Shown: in pieces, positions 22,661 to 31,439 of the stretch | Layout of the letters: each line of letters starts with the position of its first letter | Numbering within the stretch: the first letter of the stretch is position 1 | NCBI GenBank assembly: GCA_964401615.1 | Contig: CAYNZF010000014.1 | Location: 1-33,999, forward strand | Source of the DNA: JAXGQD01 sp964401615 | Lineage (GTDB): Bacteria > Bacillota > Clostridia > Saccharofermentanales > Fastidiosipilaceae | DNA: 33,999 nt | Direction: 5' to 3' | Translations under genes and position numbers: made by a program | The notes under the pieces: model-generated | What the model was told of the DNA's origin: nothing | Database searches by the model: none | The model's input: the letters and a program-made list of their open reading frames with translations, nothing else

Positions 22661-22686
22661 AATAAAAAGTCGGTTCACCGACCTTA
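22661..22686 (-). terminator. Terminator or attenuator between rsmD and coaD
   Basis: An 8-bp stem with one wobble (22678-22685 with 22666-22673) and a TGAA tetraloop is followed by T5. It starts at the rsmD stop codon. With only about 25 bases left before coaD and no clear promoter there, partial readthrough may supply coaD. Confidence 0.75.
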
Positions 22687-23259
22687 TCTTGTATCCGGAT
22701 GTCGATAGAATGATACCATTGCCGTCCCGTACTGACAAGATTTTTCGTGCTTTAGATACTCTGTTTTGCCTTTGTTTGGGGCTTTCGCGTCGGATTCAAA
22801 CACGATGTAACCCTCTTTTTTCAAAAGTTCGGTGCTTTGCAGGAGTTTTTCCAGTCTGGCCAGTTCGGCCCAGGCCTCCGCGTAGGGAGGATCCAGTAAA
22901 ATCAGGTCGAAGTGATGGCCTTGCGCGGCGAGTAGCTGTGCTGTTCTGAGGGCGTCTGAGATCAAGATCCGGCCACGCTCCGTAAAACCGCAATGGGCCA
23001 GATTTGCTTTGATGATTTCAGCAGCAGCCCGATGCTGTTCGACAAAAATCACTCGCTCCGCCCCCCGGCTCAAGGCCTCGATTCCCAGTTGACCGCTCCC
23101 GGCATACAGCTCCAGAACCTCCAGACCCGAGAACTCAAGCCGTGCACTGAGCGCAGAAAACATACCTTCCTTGGTGCGGTCCGCACTGGGTCTGGTCTTC
23201 TTTCCATCCGGCGCTTTCAAATTCAGTCCGCCGGCACTGCCACTGATCACCCTGGGCAT
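22684..23259 (-). CDS. rsmD: 16S rRNA (guanine966-N2)-methyltransferase
   Basis: Methylates G966 of 16S rRNA with S-adenosylmethionine during 30S assembly. The signatures are GGLNLKAPDGKKTRPSADRT near the N-terminus, the SAM loop LELYAGSGQLGIEALSRGA, and the catalytic LLDPPY (DPPY motif of N-methyltransferases). At 191 aa the length is typical. The ribosome binding site AAGGAG is close to the ATG. It lies 21 bases after recG, a widespread gene pair in Firmicutes, and ends the nrdR-regulator-nth-recG-rsmD unit in a terminator. Confidence 0.95.
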   Translation of the reverse strand: MPRVISGSAGGLNLKAPDGKKTRPSADRTKEGMFSALSARLEFSGLEVLELYAGSGQLGIEALSRGAERVIFVEQHRAAAEIIKANLAHCGFTERGRILISDALRTAQLLAAQGHHFDLILLDPPYAEAWAELARLEKLLQSTELLKKEGYIVFESDAKAPNKGKTEYLKHEKSCQYGTAMVSFYRHPDTR

Positions 23260-23280
23260 AGCTCCTTCTTTCTGCTGCTT

Positions 23281-25380
23281 TTACAAGCCGACTTGTGCTA
23301 AAGCATGGCCAAAATATCGGTTCAACACAGGCAAAAGCATACGATGCTCGTTCGCCCGCAGCTGCGGGTCAGCTGCGAGTATTTTCACAACTGCGCTCTG
23401 GCTTTGGCGTAATAGTTCGCTGTCTTCGTAAAGGTTGGCGATACGCAGTTCCGGGATACCGTGTTGTCGGGTGCCGAAAAAGTCACCCGGACCGCGCAGC
23501 TTGAGATCTTCTTCCGCTATCACAAAACCATCGTCTGTCCGGCAGAGCGTCGTGAGCCGGACTTTGGCCAGCCCTTCCGCAACATCGCTTTGTAAGATGC
23601 ACACAGAGGCGCGCGTGCCGCGGCCAATGCGTCCGCGCAGTTGATGCAGCTGAGCCAGACCAAAGCGTTCCGCATTTTTTATCAACATCAGCGTGGCATT
23701 GGGATTGTCAACGCCAACTTCGACTACAGTAGTAGACACTAGGATGTCGATTTGTCCGGCATAAAACTCATCCATCACGGCGTTCTTTTCTTTCTCCTTC
23801 AGAGAACCATGCAAAAGGCCGACCCGCCGCTCGGGAAAATACACATCGCGATAATCCTGATAAGTTTTTTCTACCGACTCGAGCGTGAGAACCTGCTCTG
23901 AATCTTTGACCAGCGGGCAAATGACGTAGACTTGTTCGCCTGCGTCGATACGTTTATTGATGAGCTGGTGAATTCGTCCTTCGTCGGCCGTGCCTGCAGT
24001 ATAGGTCGCGATCGGCTGGCGGCCGGCGGGGCGTTCGTCCAAGGTGGAAATATCCAGATCGCCGTAAATGATCAGACCCAGGCTGCGCGGGATGGGTGTG
24101 GCTGACATAACCAGGGCATGGGCCTGCTGAACTTGATGACTCGCCAGAGCCAGACGTTGTTTCACTCCAAAACGATGTTGTTCGTCGGTGATGACCAGGG
24201 CCAGATCTTTGAACTCGACCGTTTTTTCGAGCAAGGCATGTGTGCCGACCAGAATGTCGATTTCACCCGCGGCCAGAGCTGCGCGGATTCGTTTCTTTTC
24301 TGCGCTGCTTTGTTGACCGGTCAGAATTTCCACGCGCGCCCCGCTTTGTGCCAGTTGGCTGCTGATGGTCTCGAAATGCTGATGGGCCAGCACGGAGGTG
24401 GGCGCCAGAAAAGCAGCCTGCTTGCCGCACATGACCGCCTGCAGCATAGCCAGAGCAGCAACGACCGTCTTTCCGGAGCCGACATCGCCTTGGACCAGAC
24501 GGTTCATCGCGGATGTTTTGGCCAGGTCGAGGGCAATTTCATTCAGAACACGCTGCTGCGCTCTGGTCAGTTCGTAGGGCAGGGCTTTGATCACTGAAAG
24601 GTAAGTCTCGAGCCGTTCCCGGTTAAGGGCCAGCGAATGTGCCCTTGTCCCTTCTTTCTCCTGTCTGCGCAGGAGTTTCAGGCCCAGCTGCATCATAAAT
24701 AGTTCTTCAAAAGCAAGGCGTTTACGGGCGACTTCATGATTGCCCGAATTTTCGGGCCGATGGATTTGTTCATATGAAAAGGCTGCCGTAGCCAGTTGAT
24801 ATTCCTTCCGCAGCGCTGCAGGCAAGGCTTCAGGCAGTTCTCCGGCTAAACGGTCAAGCAGCTGGCCGATCAAATTACGCACCACACCTTGTGTCAGACC
24901 CGCGGTGAGCGGATAAATCGCTTTTAAAAAACTGCGTGTTTCCTGTTCGTCTCCCGCGTTGTAGGGCGCTTCGATAGCGGGATTGTGAATTTCGAGACCG
25001 CGGCGGCCTGCTTTGGTTTTGCCACGGAAAAGGAAGGTTTCGCCTTTGATGAGTTTTGACTCAAGGTAGGCTTGATTAAACCATACGGCCGGGATATCTC
25101 CACTCTCATCGCGGAGCACCGTGCGCAGTGTCGTGAGACGGCCCTTGCGAAACAAGGCGGGCTGGCGGGCGACGACAGCGGTAAAAGTGACCTCCTCGCC
25201 GGCTTGAAAACCGGCAATCGGTCTGGCACCGGTCCAGTCTTCGTAGGCACGCGGAAAAAAATGGAGCAGATCAGCGCAGCTGTGAATATCCATTTTGGCA
25301 AAAAGTGTCTTGCGCTTCACGGACAAGCCGTGCAGGGCTGTGATGTCTTGATCCAGGAGATGACTTGCCGCCTCACTCAT
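23281..25380 (-). CDS. recG: ATP-dependent DNA helicase RecG
   Basis: Branch-migrating helicase that remodels stalled forks and Holliday junctions. The N-terminal wedge/OB domain (about residues 1-240) precedes the SF2 motor: GDVGSGKTVVAALAM (Walker A), TDEQHRFGVKQR (Walker B variant typical of RecG), MSATPIPRSL, HGSLKEKEKN, LVSTTVVEVGVDNPNA and LHQLRGRIGRG. The C-terminal TRG-type region holds LRGPGDFFGTRQHGIPELR. The frame is open to 25413, which would overlap nth. The ATG at 25380, 4 bases past the nth stop with GAAGG upstream, gives 699 aa, the usual size. Confidence 0.96.
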   Translation of the reverse strand: MSEAASHLLDQDITALHGLSVKRKTLFAKMDIHSCADLLHFFPRAYEDWTGARPIAGFQAGEEVTFTAVVARQPALFRKGRLTTLRTVLRDESGDIPAVWFNQAYLESKLIKGETFLFRGKTKAGRRGLEIHNPAIEAPYNAGDEQETRSFLKAIYPLTAGLTQGVVRNLIGQLLDRLAGELPEALPAALRKEYQLATAAFSYEQIHRPENSGNHEVARKRLAFEELFMMQLGLKLLRRQEKEGTRAHSLALNRERLETYLSVIKALPYELTRAQQRVLNEIALDLAKTSAMNRLVQGDVGSGKTVVAALAMLQAVMCGKQAAFLAPTSVLAHQHFETISSQLAQSGARVEILTGQQSSAEKKRIRAALAAGEIDILVGTHALLEKTVEFKDLALVITDEQHRFGVKQRLALASHQVQQAHALVMSATPIPRSLGLIIYGDLDISTLDERPAGRQPIATYTAGTADEGRIHQLINKRIDAGEQVYVICPLVKDSEQVLTLESVEKTYQDYRDVYFPERRVGLLHGSLKEKEKNAVMDEFYAGQIDILVSTTVVEVGVDNPNATLMLIKNAERFGLAQLHQLRGRIGRGTRASVCILQSDVAEGLAKVRLTTLCRTDDGFVIAEEDLKLRGPGDFFGTRQHGIPELRIANLYEDSELLRQSQSAVVKILAADPQLRANEHRMLLPVLNRYFGHALAQVGL

Positions 25381-25384
25381 ACGT

Positions 25385-26050
25385 TCAGCCTTCGACTTCG
25401 CTTGATGTCGCACCGGGGCAATGCGGACTCAGTGAACAGTTCCGGCAGCGAGGTCTTCTGGCTATGCAAAGTTCCCGGCCGTGCGCGACCATGAGATGTC
25501 CCCACTGTGTCCAGTTCTCTTGCGGAAGGACCTGCATCAGATCTTTTTCGACTTGAACAGGATTTTTACTGTCCGTAAAACCGAGCAAGGCGGAGACGCG
25601 CATGCAATGGGTATCTACAACGACGGCTTGTCGCCCGAAGCTGTCACCCAAGATAAGATTGGCGATTTTTCGACCCACTCCCGGAATGCTCAATAAATCA
25701 CTTTCCTTTTCAGGGACCATCCCTTTATGAAAATTCTGCAGGTGCTTTGCTGCTGCTTGAATGTGCCTGGCTTTCATCCTGAAAAGTCCGCAGCTGCGAA
25801 TGTAGGGCTCAATGTCTTCCGGCGTGGCTGAAGCGAAATCCTGCACCTGTGGATATTCGGAAAAAAGGCCGGGCGTCACCTGGTTGACTCGCGCGTCAGT
25901 GCATTGCGCGGCCAGGATGGCTCCGACCATCAGGCGGAAGGGATCGTCACGATAATCTAATGTACATTCAACATCCGGATATAGCTGCTGCAAGGTCTCA
26001 ATGACCGTCAGTGCGCGCGCTTGCTTGTCACGCAGTTTTTCTTTAATCAA
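25385..26050 (-). CDS. nth: Endonuclease III
   Basis: Bifunctional DNA glycosylase/AP lyase that removes oxidised pyrimidines. The helix-hairpin-helix segment has SIPGVGRKIANLILGD with the catalytic Lys, and VDTHCMRVSALLGF supplies the catalytic Asp. The C-terminal iron-sulfur cluster pattern C-x6-C-x2-C-x5-C is complete (CIARRPRCRNCSLSPHC). At 221 aa the length is standard. Its start is TTG at 26050, one base after the TAG of the regulator gene, with GAAGGG 7 bases upstream; no better ATG exists. It is coupled to the regulator upstream and to recG downstream. Confidence 0.95.
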   Translation of the reverse strand: MIKEKLRDKQARALTVIETLQQLYPDVECTLDYRDDPFRLMVGAILAAQCTDARVNQVTPGLFSEYPQVQDFASATPEDIEPYIRSCGLFRMKARHIQAAAKHLQNFHKGMVPEKESDLLSIPGVGRKIANLILGDSFGRQAVVVDTHCMRVSALLGFTDSKNPVQVEKDLMQVLPQENWTQWGHLMVAHGRELCIARRPRCRNCSLSPHCPGATSSEVEG

Positions 26051-26051
26051 T

Positions 26052-26780
26052 CTATTGCCCTTCTGACTTCATTTCATTCAATTCAAATTTATAACCGACG
26101 CTCCAAACGGTTCTGATGCCCCAGGATAATTGCGTCGATGCTTTACTGATTTTTTCGCGCAGTCGTTTAATGTGTACATCGACCGTGCGTGATTCACCAT
26201 AAAAGTCGTAACCCCAGATGGTCTCGAGTAATTGTTCACGCGAAAAGACCCGGTTGGGATTACTTGCTAAAAAATACAGTAAATCAAGTTCTTTGGGTGG
26301 CATTTCAACCGTTTGACCCGCGATCGATACGTTATGCAGGCTTTTGTCAATCACGAGCCCGGGCAGCTCAAGCAATTTAGCGCTGATACTCACCGGTTTT
26401 TCAGGAAGCTTGTTTTTTATATCGCTGCGACGCAAGACCGCCTTCATTCTGGCGATAAGTTCTTTCATGTCGGGGGGCTTGACCAGATAATCATCGGCAC
26501 CCAATTCGAGAGCGACTACCTTATCCAGGATGTCTGCCCTATGGCTGACGATAAGAAGCGGGACATCCGTGACTTTTCTGATCGCGCGGCAAATATCGTA
26601 GCCGTCAACTCCGGGCAAACTCAATTCAAGCAAGACCATGTCAGGATAGATTTTTTCAAGCGCTTCGACAGCTAAGTCTCCCTCCTCACAGAGGTGCAGC
26701 TCAAAGTCCTCCAGGCGCAACTGTTCTCTCAGTAAAAGTGCAAATTCATGATCTACATCAATGAGCAAAATATCACGCAT
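26052..26780 (-). CDS. OmpR/PhoB-type response regulator with a degenerate phosphorylation site
   Basis: The receiver domain (about residues 1-116) and the winged-helix DNA-binding domain (about 140-238) are both intact in length. The output domain shows MPPKELDLLYFLASNPNRVFS, LLETIWGYDFYGESRTVDVH and IRTVWSVGYKFEL. In the receiver, the phosphoacceptor Asp is Glu52 (LLELSLPGVDG, codon GAA at 26625-26627). The second Mg-binding acid is Val9 (LIDVDHE). Ser79 and Lys101 (VKPPD) remain. It therefore probably works without Asp phosphorylation, perhaps fixed in an active-like state. No histidine kinase is near. It lies between nrdR and nth. The ATG at 26780 is preferred over an upstream TTG at 26798. 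Confidence 0.92.
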   Translation of the reverse strand: MRDILLIDVDHEFALLLREQLRLEDFELHLCEEGDLAVEALEKIYPDMVLLELSLPGVDGYDICRAIRKVTDVPLLIVSHRADILDKVVALELGADDYLVKPPDMKELIARMKAVLRRSDIKNKLPEKPVSISAKLLELPGLVIDKSLHNVSIAGQTVEMPPKELDLLYFLASNPNRVFSREQLLETIWGYDFYGESRTVDVHIKRLREKISKASTQLSWGIRTVWSVGYKFELNEMKSEGQ

Positions 26781-26825
26781 TTTATCACCGGCTTCCAAAT
26801 AGCCCTAAGGCCATAAACCAACAAA

Positions 26826-27314
26826 TTATTCTGCTTTGTTTTCCCCCGCGTCCTTTACTCTGCCCAAATCCACGAGCTGTTTCATTTCGTTCATAAAAGA
26901 GTCCACATCCGCGAATTCACGATACACCGAGGCAAAACGCACATAGGCGACTTTATCCAGGTCTCTGAGCATGGACATGATCATTTCGCCGATTTCTCGG
27001 GATTTTACTTCACGGTTCAGTTCATTACTGCAATGCTGCTCGATTTTCGAAACGATGTTGTCCAGATCTTCCATCGCGACCGGTCTCTTTTGACAGGCTT
27101 TTGTTAAACCGTTCAGCAATTTATCACGATTAAAGAGTTCTCGGGTCCCGTCCTTTTTTACGACAAAAATCGGCAGGCTTTCCAGTTTTTCATAGGTCGT
27201 GAAGCGGTGTTTGCAGTGAAGGCATTCACGGCGGCGACGGATAGCCGCGCCTTCCTCGACGGGGCGTGAGTCCACCACTTTGTCTTCAACATGGCTACAA
27301 ACGGGACATTTCAT
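26826..27314 (-). CDS. nrdR: Transcriptional repressor NrdR
   Basis: ATP/dATP-sensing repressor of ribonucleotide reductase genes. The N-terminal zinc ribbon has CPVC (3-6) and CLHC (31-34), with VVDSRPVEEGAAIRRRREC between. The ATP-cone follows, with KKDGTRELFNRDKLLNGLTKAC and LRDLDKVAYVRFASVYREF. At 162 aa it is close to standard. GGAGGAT lies 6 bases before the ATG. It is the first gene of the run through the regulator, nth, recG and rsmD. Its start region shows an extended -10, and I saw no clear pair of NrdR boxes in the window. Confidence 0.96.
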   Translation of the reverse strand: MKCPVCSHVEDKVVDSRPVEEGAAIRRRRECLHCKHRFTTYEKLESLPIFVVKKDGTRELFNRDKLLNGLTKACQKRPVAMEDLDNIVSKIEQHCSNELNREVKSREIGEMIMSMLRDLDKVAYVRFASVYREFADVDSFMNEMKQLVDLGRVKDAGENKAE

Positions 27315-27338
27315 GCTTTATCCTCCACAGTGTGCTTA

Positions 27339-27347
27339 GTTATAGCA
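27339..27347 (-). promoter_or_regulatory. Extended -10 promoter of nrdR
   Basis: The minus strand reads TGCTATAAC, a TGn-extended -10 with one mismatch. It places the transcript start near 27332, 18 bases before the ATG. No -35 box at proper spacing. Confidence 0.5.
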
Positions 27348-27394
27348 TACAGCATATTGATTCTTCTCGACAACTTGAACACAAAATCTATTTG

Positions 27395-27432
27395 AGAAAA
27401 AAGCCCTCTGCTTCGCTGAAGTAGAGGGCTTT
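27395..27432 (-). terminator. Terminator after ftsZ
   Basis: A 10-bp stem (27423-27432 with 27400-27409), continued after a single mismatch by a 4-bp inner stem, is followed by six T on the minus strand. It ends the wall/division cluster before nrdR. Confidence 0.92.
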
Positions 27433-27460
27433 CATAAAATCTCTTATGTTCAAAATCACA

Positions 27461-28810
27461 TTATTCTTCGAAATTGTCGTTGTCATTGAAAAACCACGGC
27501 AAAATACGATTGGATTTTCCGGTGGCGGTATCTTCCGGGACATTGCGGCCCTGGCGTTCGCGCTGCGGAAAAACAGTCTTTTTAGGATTGGCCGGTTCTT
27601 CGTAGTTTCTTGACGGAGCGGCAGGTCTGCTGTTCTCACCGTAACTGTTGTAACGATTGTAATCGCCGCGTGAAAACTCGCCTCTTCCTCCGCCGGTACC
27701 GCTGTCATCTCTGCCGGAACCACTCAGGAAAGCCGGTACATCGGAGTTGACCGCAGGGGTTTCATCCAGAACAGGAGCGACAAAGGGGTTGTTGACAGGC
27801 GTATTGTCGCGGCCGGATTGTTTGGCTGCGTTTTTCAGATTCTTGTCGATTTTTTTACTCGGGGTGACTTCAAAGCCGGAAGCGATGACCGTGATCATGA
27901 CTTCATCTTCCATACCTGCCGCAATGACCGCACCGATGATGATATCAGCGTCTGGCGCAGCGGAATCACGAATCAGGCTGGCCGCTTCGTTGACTTCACG
28001 CAGCTTGAGGTTTGATCCGGTAAAGTTGACGATCAGACGATGTGCCCCATCGATGCTCGTATCAAGCAAAGGACTGTGCAGTGCTTCGTTGACAGCCAGT
28101 TCCATACGGCCCTGACCCTTCGCTTGACCGATACCCATGTGACAAATACCGGCGTCGACCATGACCCGGCGTACGTCGGCCAAGTCCAGATTGATCAAAC
28201 CGGGTACCGCGACTAAATCGGAAATACCGGTCACACCGTATTTCAAGACCTGGTCTGCCATGGAGAATGCTTCATCCAAACCGGTGTCATCATCAGCCAT
28301 CTCCAGCAATTTGTCATTGGGTACGACAATCAGTGAATCAACGAAATCTTCAAGACGGCGAATGGCAGTCTCCGCATTCTGCATGCGCTGAGCGCCTTCA
28401 AAACGGAAAGGTCGAGTCACAACGGCAACAGTCAAAACACCCAGATCATGAGCAATTTCGGCTACGACCGGCGCAGCGCCTGATCCTGTGCCGCCGCCCA
28501 TGCCGGAAGTGATGAAGAGCAAGTCCGTGCCGCGTATTGCAGTTGCGATCTCGTCCTTGGATTCTTCAGCTGCCTTGGCGCCGACTTCGGGGTTCGCACC
28601 GGCACCCAAACCGTGAGTGATTTTATCACCGATTTGGATACGATGACTCGCCTTACTGCGGTCAAGGGCCTGATAATCGGTATTGATGGCAATAAATTCG
28701 ATTCCCTGCACATTTTGTTCAATCATACGGTCGACCGCATTGCAGCCGCCACCCCCAACACCAATAACGCGAATCGTCGCGAAATTGCTGTTATCTACAC
28801 TGAACTGCAT
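27461..28810 (-). CDS. ftsZ: Cell division protein FtsZ
   Basis: Tubulin-like GTPase that polymerises into the Z ring. Seen are NFATIRVIGVGGGGCNAVDRM near the N-terminus, the signature GMGGGTGSGAA (about 103-113), the T7 loop INLDLADVRRVMVDAG, and a Gly/Asp/Asn-rich disordered linker from about residue 330. The C-terminal peptide, normally like DIPxFLR, here reads ILPWFFNDNDNFEE. The frame is open to 28891 (TTG). The ATG at 28810 fits the family and has AAAGGG 10 bases upstream. The gene has its own promoter in the 265-base gap after ftsQ and a strong terminator. There is no ftsA upstream. Confidence 0.97.
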   Translation of the reverse strand: MQFSVDNSNFATIRVIGVGGGGCNAVDRMIEQNVQGIEFIAINTDYQALDRSKASHRIQIGDKITHGLGAGANPEVGAKAAEESKDEIATAIRGTDLLFITSGMGGGTGSGAAPVVAEIAHDLGVLTVAVVTRPFRFEGAQRMQNAETAIRRLEDFVDSLIVVPNDKLLEMADDDTGLDEAFSMADQVLKYGVTGISDLVAVPGLINLDLADVRRVMVDAGICHMGIGQAKGQGRMELAVNEALHSPLLDTSIDGAHRLIVNFTGSNLKLREVNEAASLIRDSAAPDADIIIGAVIAAGMEDEVMITVIASGFEVTPSKKIDKNLKNAAKQSGRDNTPVNNPFVAPVLDETPAVNSDVPAFLSGSGRDDSGTGGGRGEFSRGDYNRYNSYGENSRPAAPSRNYEEPANPKKTVFPQRERQGRNVPEDTATGKSNRILPWFFNDNDNFEE

Positions 28811-28901
28811 GGGATTACTGCCCTTTGTGTAATATTTATCAGCCAATTTATTTGTTCCCCTTTCAATGATCGCCAGCTTGACTTTTACCAATGGAAACTA
28901 C

Positions 28902-28913
28902 GCCCATTTGGGC
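28902..28913 (-). other. Short hairpin at the predicted 5' end of the ftsZ mRNA
   Basis: GCCCATTTGGGC forms a 5-bp stem with a 2-base loop (effectively 4 bp with a 4-base loop). It lies at the predicted ftsZ transcript start and could stabilise the message. On the plus strand it is followed by TTTT, but no plus-strand gene needs a terminator here. Confidence 0.35.
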
Positions 28914-28921
28914 TTTTCCCT

Positions 28922-28950
28922 ATTTTACACTATTGAAAAATCCAGTACAA
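28922..28950 (-). promoter_or_regulatory. ftsZ promoter
   Basis: The minus strand has TTGTAC (28945-28950), a 17-base spacer and TAAAAT (28922-28927). The start is predicted near 28915, about 105 bases before the ATG. Just upstream lies an AT-rich palindrome (28957-28969) that may act as an UP element. Confidence 0.6.
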
Positions 28951-29075
28951 CACTTGTTTATAATATAAAGACGTCATTATATGCTTGATGTGCTGTAAAA
29001 ACGTTTCTTAACCTGTATTTTGCAACAGAATCATTGCAATCACATAACTATTTTCTTTCAAGTTAAGTGATTTGC

Positions 29076-30239
29076 TTAATTTTCATCGTTATTGGGATAA
29101 AAATATTTTCGAGTTCCCGTTATGTCCAGAGTCCCCTTGCCAAGATTCATCAGGTTGTCAGTACGAGCTGCGTATCTGAGCCAGTTTATGGCCTCCGCCA
29201 GTGTCTGGCGGTTCCCCAGTTTGATGCGGGTTTCAGGGGAGGCATAGGCCTGGCTCAAAGTGATATATGTTTCAGCTCCCTCAGTCAGCGTGATGCTTTT
29301 AACTTCACTGAAGAGGCTGAAGCCGTCATCCATCGTCGTATCACTGCTGACCAGTGCATCCAGCACCAGAATTGCAGGTCTGATGGCTTTTTTGGACTCT
29401 TCTGAAATCATATCACCCGGGACCGGGTTCTCGAGTTTTAAATTATAAATAATGGGAATCGCCTGATTCAGTGTTTTTTTCATGTCAAGCACGATCCCGT
29501 CTTTGTCGAGTAGTACGATTTCTCCCAAATGGTCAACATAGCTCACCGGCACGCGTTCATCAACCATGATGTGAATTTTTCCCGGGATCAGCGGCCTTAC
29601 GGTGACGGAATCAACGAATGGAAAACGGTCTTTGATGCGGTCTTCGGCGCCCCCGTTACGAAGTCCGAGGAAGCGGACGATGCTGCCCCCCCAACCGGCC
29701 AAAACATGTTCACCTGCTTCGATTTCCGAGACTGCGATGACCTCATCCTCTCTGAGGTTATTCAGGCCTTCCACTTGAAAGCTCTGGACATGAAAAGCGG
29801 GCAAAAAGTACAGCAGCGAAGCCAGGACGGCAAGCGTCACAAAAATGAGAGAAAAGCGCTTGACGGCACTCATGCGTTTTTTTATTTTTTGATCTTGAAT
29901 GCGTTTTTTTTGATTATGGTAAGCGGACTGCGAGAGTTCAATCGTTTCCTGCTGTTTTTGGATGATCTCGTCCAGGATACCCGCTTCCTTAGGTTTTGAG
30001 CCTGCCGGCACGCTTTCCTGCTCAGCATTACCTTCGCCCTCTTCGTCGTGCCCCGTGTTAAAGAGTTCTTCCGGAAGGGCAGGCGCTTGTTCAAACATGG
30101 GGTCGGCAATATAGCTGCGCGCATCTTTTTCGCTGCGGGGCATTTCTGCGGGATTGATCACAGACTCTGAGCTCAGCTTAACAGGAGCGGTCGTCTGTTC
30201 AACCACTTGAGTCTCAGCCGATGGCAGATTTTTTTTCAT
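29076..30239 (-). CDS. ftsQ: Cell division protein FtsQ/DivIB
   Basis: Single-pass divisome protein that, with FtsL and DivIC, bridges septal wall synthesis and the Z ring. Residues 1-128 form a long cytoplasmic tail, acidic in part (HDEEGEGNAEQE) and basic just before the membrane. The membrane helix spans about 129-148 and the POTRA domain starts with FHVQSFQVEGLNNLREDEV. The extracytoplasmic domain continues with VDSVTVRPLIPGKIHIMVDE and VSYVDHLGEIVLLDKDG and ends in a long C-terminal part. GAGGAG lies 6 bases before the ATG. It follows murG by 39 bases and precedes ftsZ. The cytoplasmic tail is longer than in most homologues. Confidence 0.93.
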   Translation of the reverse strand: MKKNLPSAETQVVEQTTAPVKLSSESVINPAEMPRSEKDARSYIADPMFEQAPALPEELFNTGHDEEGEGNAEQESVPAGSKPKEAGILDEIIQKQQETIELSQSAYHNQKKRIQDQKIKKRMSAVKRFSLIFVTLAVLASLLYFLPAFHVQSFQVEGLNNLREDEVIAVSEIEAGEHVLAGWGGSIVRFLGLRNGGAEDRIKDRFPFVDSVTVRPLIPGKIHIMVDERVPVSYVDHLGEIVLLDKDGIVLDMKKTLNQAIPIIYNLKLENPVPGDMISEESKKAIRPAILVLDALVSSDTTMDDGFSLFSEVKSITLTEGAETYITLSQAYASPETRIKLGNRQTLAEAINWLRYAARTDNLMNLGKGTLDITGTRKYFYPNNDEN

Positions 30240-30278
30240 CTGTTCTCCTCAGTTACCGCGTCCCGGTCACGATCCGGC

Positions 30279-31439
30279 TCACTTCTCAGCCACAGGGAGC
30301 AGCGCGATAAATTCATTGCAAATGTCTGTGGCGGCTGTGGGACTGGCCAGGGCAGCCGCTGCCTTTTCCATGGCTTCCAGTTTTTCTTTTGTGTGTTTCA
30401 GCTCTTCTATTGCGTTGTAAAGACGCTCTCCGGTCAATTCAGCATCCTCGATGCACAGCCCCGCGTTTCGCTCTACAAAAGCCATCGCATTGTGTCGCTG
30501 ATGATCTCCTGCGGCAAAAGGAAACGGAACCAGAATAACGGCTTTTGACAAGGCGGCCAACTCGGCACAGGCAATCGCCCCGGCGCGGCTGATCACAATA
30601 TCTGCTGCAGCCATGTACAATACCATATTGTACAGGTATTTTTCAATCTTTAGCCCTTCATATCCCATCAATCCTAGTTTTTTAGCCGTATTTTGGCAAG
30701 CCTCGTGGCGTGAATTCCCACTAACCAGCAGAATTTGTGTTTGATTTGTGCTCGCCTGCCCGTCACCCGGCTCTAAATATCTGAGCGCCAATTCAATGCT
30801 AGCCTGGTTGATGCTTTCCGCTCCCAGGGAACCGCCCGTGGATAAGATAAAAAATTGCTCGTCCGGTATCTTGAGTTCGCGCCTGGCGTTGGCTTTGCTG
30901 ATTTGAAAAAACCGTTCATCAATCGGGTTGCCGGTCATGACCACCCGCTGTGCTTTGTTAAAATAAGAGGCTGATTTTTCATAGCTAATACAGACGACAT
31001 CAGCACCTCTTGACATCATGCGGTTACTTCGTCCTGGAAAGGCATTTTGTTCATGTAAAAGGCAGGGAATGCGCAATTTTTTGGCTGCAGAAAGAAGCGG
31101 AGCGGCGACATAACCGCCGGTTCCGATAACAGCGGCGATCCCGCGCTCACGAATCAACTTTTTACAAACCTGGCTGCCTCTCCACAGGTCGCGGACCGCT
31201 TTGTACATGTCACGAGGTGTTTTTTCAAATGGATAGGCCGGAATCTCGATGAACTCAAAACCCGCGCGGGGGACGAGTTCACTTTCAATCCCATCTCGAC
31301 TGCCGATAAAAATGATCTCCAGATCCGGACGCATTTTTTTCAAGGTATGCGCTATCGCGAGAGCGGGATTGACGTGACCTGAAGTTCCCCCGCCTGTTAT
31401 CGCGATGGTGGTCTTTTCAGACTGTTTGTGTTTTGCCAT
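30279..31439 (-). CDS. murG: UDP-GlcNAc:undecaprenyl-PP-MurNAc-pentapeptide GlcNAc transferase
   Basis: GT-B transferase that adds GlcNAc to lipid I to give lipid II at the inner face of the membrane. Seen are ITGGGTSGHVNPALAIAH at the N-terminus, IGTGGYVAAPLLSAAKK, LLHEQNAFPGRSNRMM, ILSTGGSLGAESINQ, and the UDP-GlcNAc site SRAGAIACAELAALSKA with FPFAAGDHQRHNA. The frame is open to 31556, inside ftsW. The ATG at 31439 fits the family start, overlapping the end of ftsW by 23 bases, with AGG 7 bases upstream. An ATG at 31466 is an alternative. murB, often next to murG, is absent. Confidence 0.96.
   Translation of the reverse strand: MAKHKQSEKTTIAITGGGTSGHVNPALAIAHTLKKMRPDLEIIFIGSRDGIESELVPRAGFEFIEIPAYPFEKTPRDMYKAVRDLWRGSQVCKKLIRERGIAAVIGTGGYVAAPLLSAAKKLRIPCLLHEQNAFPGRSNRMMSRGADVVCISYEKSASYFNKAQRVVMTGNPIDERFFQISKANARRELKIPDEQFFILSTGGSLGAESINQASIELALRYLEPGDGQASTNQTQILLVSGNSRHEACQNTAKKLGLMGYEGLKIEKYLYNMVLYMAAADIVISRAGAIACAELAALSKAVILVPFPFAAGDHQRHNAMAFVERNAGLCIEDAELTGERLYNAIEELKHTKEKLEAMEKAAAALASPTAATDICNEFIALLPVAEK

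Noticed and set aside
22630..22665. TTGTGT-17-TATAAT promoter before coaD
   Set aside because: The -10 hexamer overlaps the coaD ATG, so a transcript from it would begin inside the gene.
28957..28969. AT-rich palindrome upstream of the ftsZ -35 as a specific operator
   Set aside because: It is entirely A/T, so chance symmetry is likely; an UP-element role is as plausible.
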